NCBI RefSeq assembly: GCF_030272615.1
Contig: NC_081413.1
Location: forward strand, 445,822,538 to 445,886,537
Source: Cryptomeria japonica
Lineage: Eukaryota; Streptophyta; Pinopsida; Cupressales; Cupressaceae
DNA length: 64,000 nucleotides
Direction of reading: 5' to 3'
Part shown: piece by piece, positions 58,590 through 64,000 of the stretch
How the letters are laid out: each line of letters begins with the position of its first letter
Numbering within the stretch: the stretch's first letter is position 1
Translations under genes and position numbers: made by a program
Notes under the pieces: generated by a model
What the model saw: the letters and a program-made list of their open reading frames with translations, nothing else
Databases searched by the model: none
What the model was told of the DNA's origin: nothing

Positions 58590-59363
58590 TGTTAGGATTC
58601 CCTAAGATACTGAGAGGGGGGGAGGTGTGAATCAGTATCTGATCAGTAATAATATTTTCTTAACTTATAACATGAAAAGCATATTAAAACTGTGTACTGG
58701 TAAACTAGAAATAATGCAACAAATAAGAATAACAACCACAACATGAAAAGCACACCATAACACAATATTTTAACAAGGAAACCTGGTGTGGGAAAAACCT
58801 CGGTGGGATATGTGATGCACAATATTCACTTACTAGCCAATAAGATAATATTACTGCTTACAATAGGGGCCTGCACATGCAGGAAGGCTACAAAGGAAGT
58901 CACACTGACTTACAAAAATGGATTATACAAATCCAATGTCTTGTACTACTTTAGATTAGAATCTACTATGCTAGATTCAGTACCAGTTCAACCTCTACGA
59001 CATACATAAACCCTTAACCACTAACTTACATATTAGGTTTGCTATCTTCTATTCATATTTTACATCATGTCATGTTCTAAATGATCTACAATAATCTCAT
59101 ACATATATGAGTCATACTACAATCCACCATGTCGGCTTACAAAAAATTTTACAATTAATTACAAAATACATTTATACAAAATTGCTGTCAGCCAGGGTGC
59201 CAGTATTCTTCCTTTTCGGTGCTGGTGTTTTGTATATCTTTGTAGAGTCTGTTGGTGCCGGTTCCTGTGTCTACTTGCAGGTATCATATGATTGTAAGGT
59301 TGCCATCAATGAAAATACCTTCAATGACCTACAATTTCTCATTGGAGTGCGCATTTGCCAACA
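58590..59363 (-). repeat. Reversed solo LTR inserted in the Copia-3 3' LTR
   Basis: 774 bp, plus-strand view TGTTAGGATTCC to TTGCCAACA, copia-type, with a G-run near 58612. Flanked by perfect 5-bp repeats GATTG at 58585-58589 and 59364-59368. Removing it joins the Copia-3 PPT to TGTTGGCAATATG, the LTR start. No internal sequence remains, so it is a solo LTR. Confidence 0.92.
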
Positions 59364-59366
59364 GAT

Positions 59367-60545
59367 TGTTGGCAATATGAAGAAATTGATTATGTGTTGC
59401 ATTGATCTTTTGTCATTGATGTCAACACTAGTTGTTACGGTTGTTTATCGACTTTCGGTAGAAGGATTGGATTATGAATGATGGAATAATTTTGTATGAA
59501 TGGTTCATATGCTTCTTAAGTATGTTTCAGTCAGTTGGTACTGACTTGATGACCGAATGTTATCTTATGTTCTAGTATGCCTGCTTTGTAGGTTTGGTAA
59601 GGGTTTCACTGACAGAGCTTTATTGAAGATCTTTGATATAATGCATAAGTGGTGTTGGTGTGGCTTCTAGAAGGGATTCAGGATGTTGATGGTGATTGTG
59701 TTCGTGCCTTAACTGATTGGTATCATTTCTTTGGTGTGTGTGGATCTAATTTAGGTCTGGTGCTATCTAGGTTATGGATCGGTTTCATGAAACATATTGG
59801 TGGATCCTTTTGATGCACTTCTGGGATGTTTTATTGATTGGATGATGTTTGTTTGACCTTAGGCCAACATTTTTTATGATTTTATTTTAGGATTATGTAA
59901 TTGATCTATTGAATTATCATTTGGGTGTCTGACCTAATAGATTAGGTCCAGGGTTTGTATAAATATATGTAAAATCTCATTGTATATCATAGGCAAGGAG
60001 TGAATAATGTAATAATCATTAGTGCAGAGGATTTGGTCGATCATAGGTGATTGAGTTGGGTTTATGTAAGATATTTTCAACCTTTGGTATTGAGCTTAAC
60101 TAGAATTGTAATCTGGCATGTTTGATGCTATCATAGGCATTTCTTCTTTCTAGATTGTTGTCCAAATATTTTGAGGTGGTTAACCTCTTTTGTAGTCAGT
60201 GAGACTCCATTGTGATGAGTAGTGCCCTATAGGTAGTGTGCCTTCCTACATGTGTAGACTCCTATTGTAATCATATACTTTCTGTAAAAGTATCATTTGA
60301 CTATGGGTAGGAATTCCCACTATGGTTTTTCCCTTTATCGGGTTTCCACGTACAATTCATGGTGTTATGTGTTATGCCTGCATGGTATTGATTCTCTAGT
60401 TTTCAATTATGTTTTAATGATTTATTAGTTATTCTAGTATCTATTTTCTTATATTTCGGTAAAAGGTTTTAAGTTCTTTAATTCACATAATCTGTTGACA
60501 ACTAATTCACCGTCACCTCTTAGTTCTTCACCAGTTATCCTAACA
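59367..60545 (+). repeat. Copia-3 3' LTR
   Basis: TGTTGGCAATATG to ATCCTAACA. Homologous to the Copia-2 LTR in opposite orientation (shared CATTGATGTCAACACTAGTT word near the start and TTCACCAGTTATCC at the end). The first two bases are also present at 58588-58589 as part of the solo LTR's target duplication. Confidence 0.92.
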
Positions 60546-61137
60546 TATGTGATGAAGGAATATTTCTTGGTTATTCAAATGAAAGAAAACCATATAGCTA
60601 TTATAACAAGAGATTATCGAGAATTGTGGTGAGTGCTAATATCAAGGAGGATGAACAATATAGAGGTTAAATCAAAACTTATGAGAGAGAACCGGAAGTG
60701 GAAATGATCATAACTGAACCAGTAACACATGTACGGGAACAAAATGTTGAACTAGTTAACCCAAAAATATCATAAAATTCAATAGTAATTGAATATCAGA
60801 GCAGAGAAATAGAATGTCAGAAGACTCTTAGGTATGTAAGGTTGAATCATTCAGAAGATTAGATCATTGGAGACAAGAGCAAAGGAGTGATGACAAGAAG
60901 AACATTGGGAGCTAAAGAGGTATACTTAATTTCTCAAATTGAACCAACATCAGTAGATGAAGCATGTAAGCATGAATGTCAGATGAAATCTATGGAAGAG
61001 GAATTGGATCAAATAGAAAAGAACAACACATGGACTTTAGTTCCTTGACCTAAAAATAATAATGTTACTGGAACTAAATGGGTCTTTAGGAATAAATTGA
61101 ATAATGATGGACAAGTTGTGAAGAACAAGGCTATATT
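60546..61137 (+). pseudogene. Copia-4 integrase end, linker and RT start (host of Copia-3)
   Basis: C-D-E-G-I-F-L-G-Y-S-N-E-R-K-P-Y-S (integrase tail), an acidic linker with P-E-V-E-M-I-I-T-E-P, then L-R-Y-V-R-L-N-H-S-E-D, M-E-E-E-L-D-Q-I-E-K-N-N-T-W-T-L-V-P and G-T-K-W-V-F-R-N-K-L of RT. Three stops plus a shift. It is cut on the left by Copia-3 and on the right by Copia-5. Confidence 0.87.
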
Positions 61138-62212
61138 TGTTAGGACCTAGAGGAAACTGAGAGGGGGGGGGGGTTGAATCAGTTGTCTATTAATTTCAAC
61201 CCAAATATACTTTAACAAAACTTGATACTTAATACTGGTAAACCAAACTTAATGGTGGGAAACAAATTTACAGTTAATAACAGTACCAGTGAAACTTAAT
61301 GTATGAAACAAAGAGAGAAACAATATCCACAACATATAACACAGAGATTTGTACGTGGAAACCCTGTAAGGGGAAAAATGATGGTGGGAAACCTTACCCA
61401 CAATCAAATGATACCATTGCAAATAGTATGTGTATACAAATGGGGTCTGCACATGCAGATAGGCCAGCTGCCTAGAGCTCACTGATCAATCACAAAATGA
61501 GAGCCACACTAACTACAATTGGATGATTAAATCCAATGATAATGTACTACTCAAAGTAGCATCTCTAATGCTAGATTCATTACTAGTTAAGCTCTGATTG
61601 TCTCCTTCAAACCTTCCTTGAATCTTCAAATGATGTCTACATGAGTAACTCTGCTTATATTCGCATATACCGAATATCACAACCTTATAATACCTTATCT
61701 CATCTCCTATATCAATCTCACAATTGAGGTCTTACATATATACAAAAACCTAAGATCAAATGTGTAGGTTGGCTTACTAAGAATAATATAATAAAATATA
61801 TTACAATTAAGTCAAGATGCGATGCATCATGTCAGCTCAACAACAATATTAATTGACTAAACCATCTCCATAACATGTCATGCTAATCTAGAATAGATAA
61901 CGCCTGTCGGTCCATAACCTAGACCCATTTGCTGGTAACAACAAATATGTTAAACCAATTAGACCAATAACCAAATCTCCAAAACCAAGTGTTGAAACCA
62001 TGTCTTCGACATAACCAAGTGATCTCCAAATGATAACAAGTCATCCGCAGTGCTGATGAATAGTATAACCTACCGATGAACCAGATACCGGTGACTGTGC
62101 ATAAGTTACTAACTCTTGCCGGCGAACATAACCAAAGATCTCGAGAAGGATAAGTGTTGATAAGTGTTGACATCAATGACAAAACCAATGCAATATATCC
62201 ATAATACCAACA
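61138..62212 (-). repeat. Copia-5 3' LTR
   Basis: Plus-strand view TGTTAGGACC to ATACCAACA, 1075 bp. Contains a 12-G run near 61164-61175 and a TATA-like word near 61738. Inverse copy of the Copia-1 LTRs. Confidence 0.94.
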
Positions 62213-62577
62213 ATCTCCCCCTTTGGCATTGATGGCAACACAAGATGGAAAAACCATCTAAGTGCCAAAGCAAAAATGCCAAAAACCAAAAACCAACAAT
62301 CTCTAGAAATCAATACAAGAAATCAAAATACAAAATATCTCTTCCCTTAGGATAATGATTCCTAAATACAAAGTTTTTCCATAGATATCTCTCCCCCTTT
62401 GACATCAAATTCCAAAGCAATACAAATACTAGATACAACTAGTTCATATAACTAATTGCAAATACAAACTTATCCAACTACTCCCCCTTAGAAGTAGCTC
62501 TCCTCCATCAAAGCCGGAAAAAGGTTTCTCTGTAAATTCTGTTGGTTTGATGCCAAACATCAACTATCTAAGTCTCT
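62213..62577 (-). other. Copia-5 3' region with multiple PPTs
   Basis: On the plus strand CTCCCCCTTTGGCA (62213-62230), CTCCCCCTTTGACATC (62390), CTCCCCCTTAGAAG (62482): pyrimidine complements of the repeated PPTs of the family. No gene. Confidence 0.72.
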
Positions 62578-63340
62578 ATCAATGAGGGTATGACCCCAAG
62601 CTTCTCTCTGAGATATTAAAATGTTTCCTTAAGCAAAGGCTTAGTAAAGATGTCTGCAATTTGCTCTTTAGTATTCACATAAACCAATCTTACTTCTTTT
62701 GCTTCTACATTTTCTTTCAGAAAATTGTATTTGATAGAAACATGTTTAGCTTTAGAGTGAAATACTAGATTCTTAAATATATCAATTGTTGTTGAATTAT
62801 CACAATAGATGATTATAGGTTCTTTGCATTTTACCTATATGTCCTTGAACATTTGTTTAATCCATAATACTTGAGTACAATTGGTTGTTGCTGCAACATA
62901 TTCTGATTCTGCTGTTGATAATGATGTACAACTTTGTTTCTTGCTCAACCATAAAATCAATTTGCTACCAAGAAATAATGCCCCATTGGTGGTTTTCTTT
63001 TTGTCAACTACATCTCCTACCCAATTAGCATCAGTGTATGCACATAAATCAAAATTTTCATCTTTTGTTCCTTGTAAATATCAGATTATCCTTTTTACTA
63101 TTGATTCATGATTTTATCTAGGATTACTCTGAAATATTTAAACAATACACACTACATTCATTATATCAAGTATTGTTTGTGTCAAATAGAGTAAACCTCC
63201 AATCATATATTTGTATCTTGTCAGATTAATAGGAGTGGAATCATCTTCCAATGATAGTTTATCAGTTGTAGTCATAGGAGTACTTACCGGTTTAGAGTTT
63301 TCCATACCAAATTTCTTCACTAATTCCTTCAAATACTTTG
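62578..63340 (-). pseudogene. Copia-5 RNase H
   Basis: Stop at 62578-62580. Right to left: M-K-E-L-V-K-K-F-G-M-E-N-S-K-P-V-S-T-P-M, Y-K-Y-M-I-G-G-L-L-Y-L-T-Q-T, then L-C-A-Y-T-D-A-N-W-V-G-D (Asp), T-S-L-S-T-A-E-S-E-Y-V-A-A-A (Glu), I-Y-C-D-N-S-T-T-I-D-I-F. Stops and a small deletion near 63085 break it. Confidence 0.87.
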
Positions 63341-64000
63341 ATTGACATAAAAATATACCTTTATCAGTCTGAGAAATCTATAATCCTAAAAAGAATTTTA
63401 TCTCCCCAATCATAGACATTTCAAATTCTTCCTACATCTTGTTAGAAAAGTCTTTACACAATCCATCTTCTCCTCCAAAAATGATGTCATCAACAAAAAC
63501 TTCAATAACCAAAATGTCTTCATTAGTCACTTTGAAGTATAAGTTGTTGTCAGCATTACCTTTAGTGTAACCAAGTTTCATAAGATATTTGTCCAATTTA
63601 GCATACCAAGCTCTAGGAGCTTGCTTCAATCCATATAAAGCTTTTGTTAACCTGCAAACCATATCTTTACCATTTGTTAATGAAAATCCATGAGGTTGTT
63701 CAATGTAAAATTCCTCTTCAAGATCACCATTTAGAAATGCAGATTTAACATCCATTTGATATTCTTTATAGTTTTTGTGTGATGCAAATGCAAGAAATAA
63801 TCTGACTACCTCAATTCTAGCTACCGTTGTAAAGGTTTCATTGTAATCAATTCCCTCTTTCTGTGAATATCCCTTACACACTAGTATTTCTTTGTTTCTA
63901 ATTACCTTACCATCTTCTTTAAGTTTATTTCTGAATACCCATTTAGTTCCAATTACATTTTTATTTTTTAGGATGGGGAACCAATGTCCATGTGTTGTTC
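63341..64000 (-). pseudogene. Copia-5 reverse transcriptase (runs off the window)
   Basis: G-Y-S-Q-K-E-G-I-D-Y-N-E-T-F, Y-Q-M-D-V-K-S-A-F-L-N-G-D-L, A-L-Y-G-L-K-Q-A-P-R-A-W-Y-A-K-L-D-K, E-V-F-V-D-D-I-I-F-G-G-E-D-G near 63485. Open for 149 codons (63881-63432). FVDD variant. N-terminal fingers extend beyond 64000. Confidence 0.9.

Larger units (their letters stand above)
57451..60545 (+). mobile_element. Copia-3: plus-strand copia element, 3' part
   Basis: RT/RNase H end (57451-58179), 3' region with several PPTs, PPT 58575-58587, and 3' LTR (58588-58589 plus 59367-60545) of the Copia-2 LTR family. Its 5' part was lost with the left side of Gypsy-2, which inserted into its RT/RNase H joint. 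The base run after the LTR, TATGT (60546-60550), would be its target duplication. Confidence 0.88.
61138..64000 (-). mobile_element. Copia-5: minus-strand copia element, truncated by the window end
   Basis: 3' LTR 61138-62212, PPT 62213-62226, RNase H, RT. It belongs to the Copia-1 LTR family (TGTTGGTATTAT start in its own sense). It inserted into Copia-4 RT; the left flank ATATT (61133-61137) should recur beyond the right edge. Confidence 0.93.

Noticed and set aside
58788-59481. Plus-strand frames across the solo LTR and the start of the Copia-3 LTR
   Set aside because: They lie wholly in LTR sequence and cross the insertion border; chance frames.
58590-60545. Head-to-head LTRs suggesting a large palindrome or inverted element
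   Set aside because: The two LTRs belong to different families, and the perfect GATTG duplication shows a solo LTR inserted into the Copia-3 LTR.

Overview
The window looks like nuclear DNA from a seed plant with a large, repeat-rich genome. It is AT-rich, and essentially everything recognisable is LTR retrotransposon. A gymnosperm would fit the old, deeply nested, solo-LTR-poor pattern, but nothing in the sequence proves the species. I found no intact host gene, tRNA, rRNA or CRISPR array. Every coding region is a decayed retroelement gene with stops and frameshifts.

Layout, left to right. A minus-strand Ty1/copia element (Copia-2) is cut at base 204 by a plus-strand Ty3/gypsy element of Tat type (Gypsy-1, 205-23521; target duplication accat/atcat). 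Gypsy-1 is itself cut, nine bases before its pol stop codon, by a plus-strand copia element (Copia-1, 10692-18055; perfect target duplication ggttt). Downstream of integrase, Gypsy-1 carries a long non-coding 3' region and, on the opposite strand, a decayed plant mobile domain (PMD) gene. Copia-2 resumes at 23527 and ends with its 5' LTR at 28563, lying inside an older copia LTR (28564-28796). Next come an unrecognised coding fragment, a truncated LTR and the 3' part of a minus-strand gypsy element (Gypsy-2), up to about 32984.

At about 32984 the sequence jumps back to Copia-1 RNase H, and the whole order repeats to about 49413: Copia-1 end, Gypsy-1 end with antisense PMD gene, Copia-2, old LTR, fragment, Gypsy-2. 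This is a head-to-tail duplication of about 17 kb, roughly 5-6% diverged by eye. Copy A is about 16040-32984 and copy B about 32985-49413. After duplication, copy A gained a 609-bp internal tandem duplication. Copy B gained a 2.16-kb probable solo LTR and lost about 2.7 kb.

Right of copy B, Gypsy-2 continues (RT, an archaeal-type RNase H placed before RT, protease, a reduced gag, PBS) into a 5-kb LTR ending at 57450. Gypsy-2 sits in a plus-strand copia (Copia-3, 57451-60545). The 3' LTR of Copia-3 holds a reversed 774-bp solo LTR (58590-59363, perfect gattg duplication). Copia-3 in turn sits in another plus-strand copia (Copia-4, 60546-61137), which is cut at 61138 by a minus-strand copia (Copia-5) running off the right edge.

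The copia elements share a Met-type PBS, several polypurine tracts before the 3' LTR, and RNase H/RT features that suggest the Sirevirus/Maximus lineage. The main points of interest are the antisense PMD gene with its own repeat-rich leader, the aRNH-before-RT order in Gypsy-2, the hairpin array in the Gypsy-1 LTR, and the dated series of nested events and duplication.
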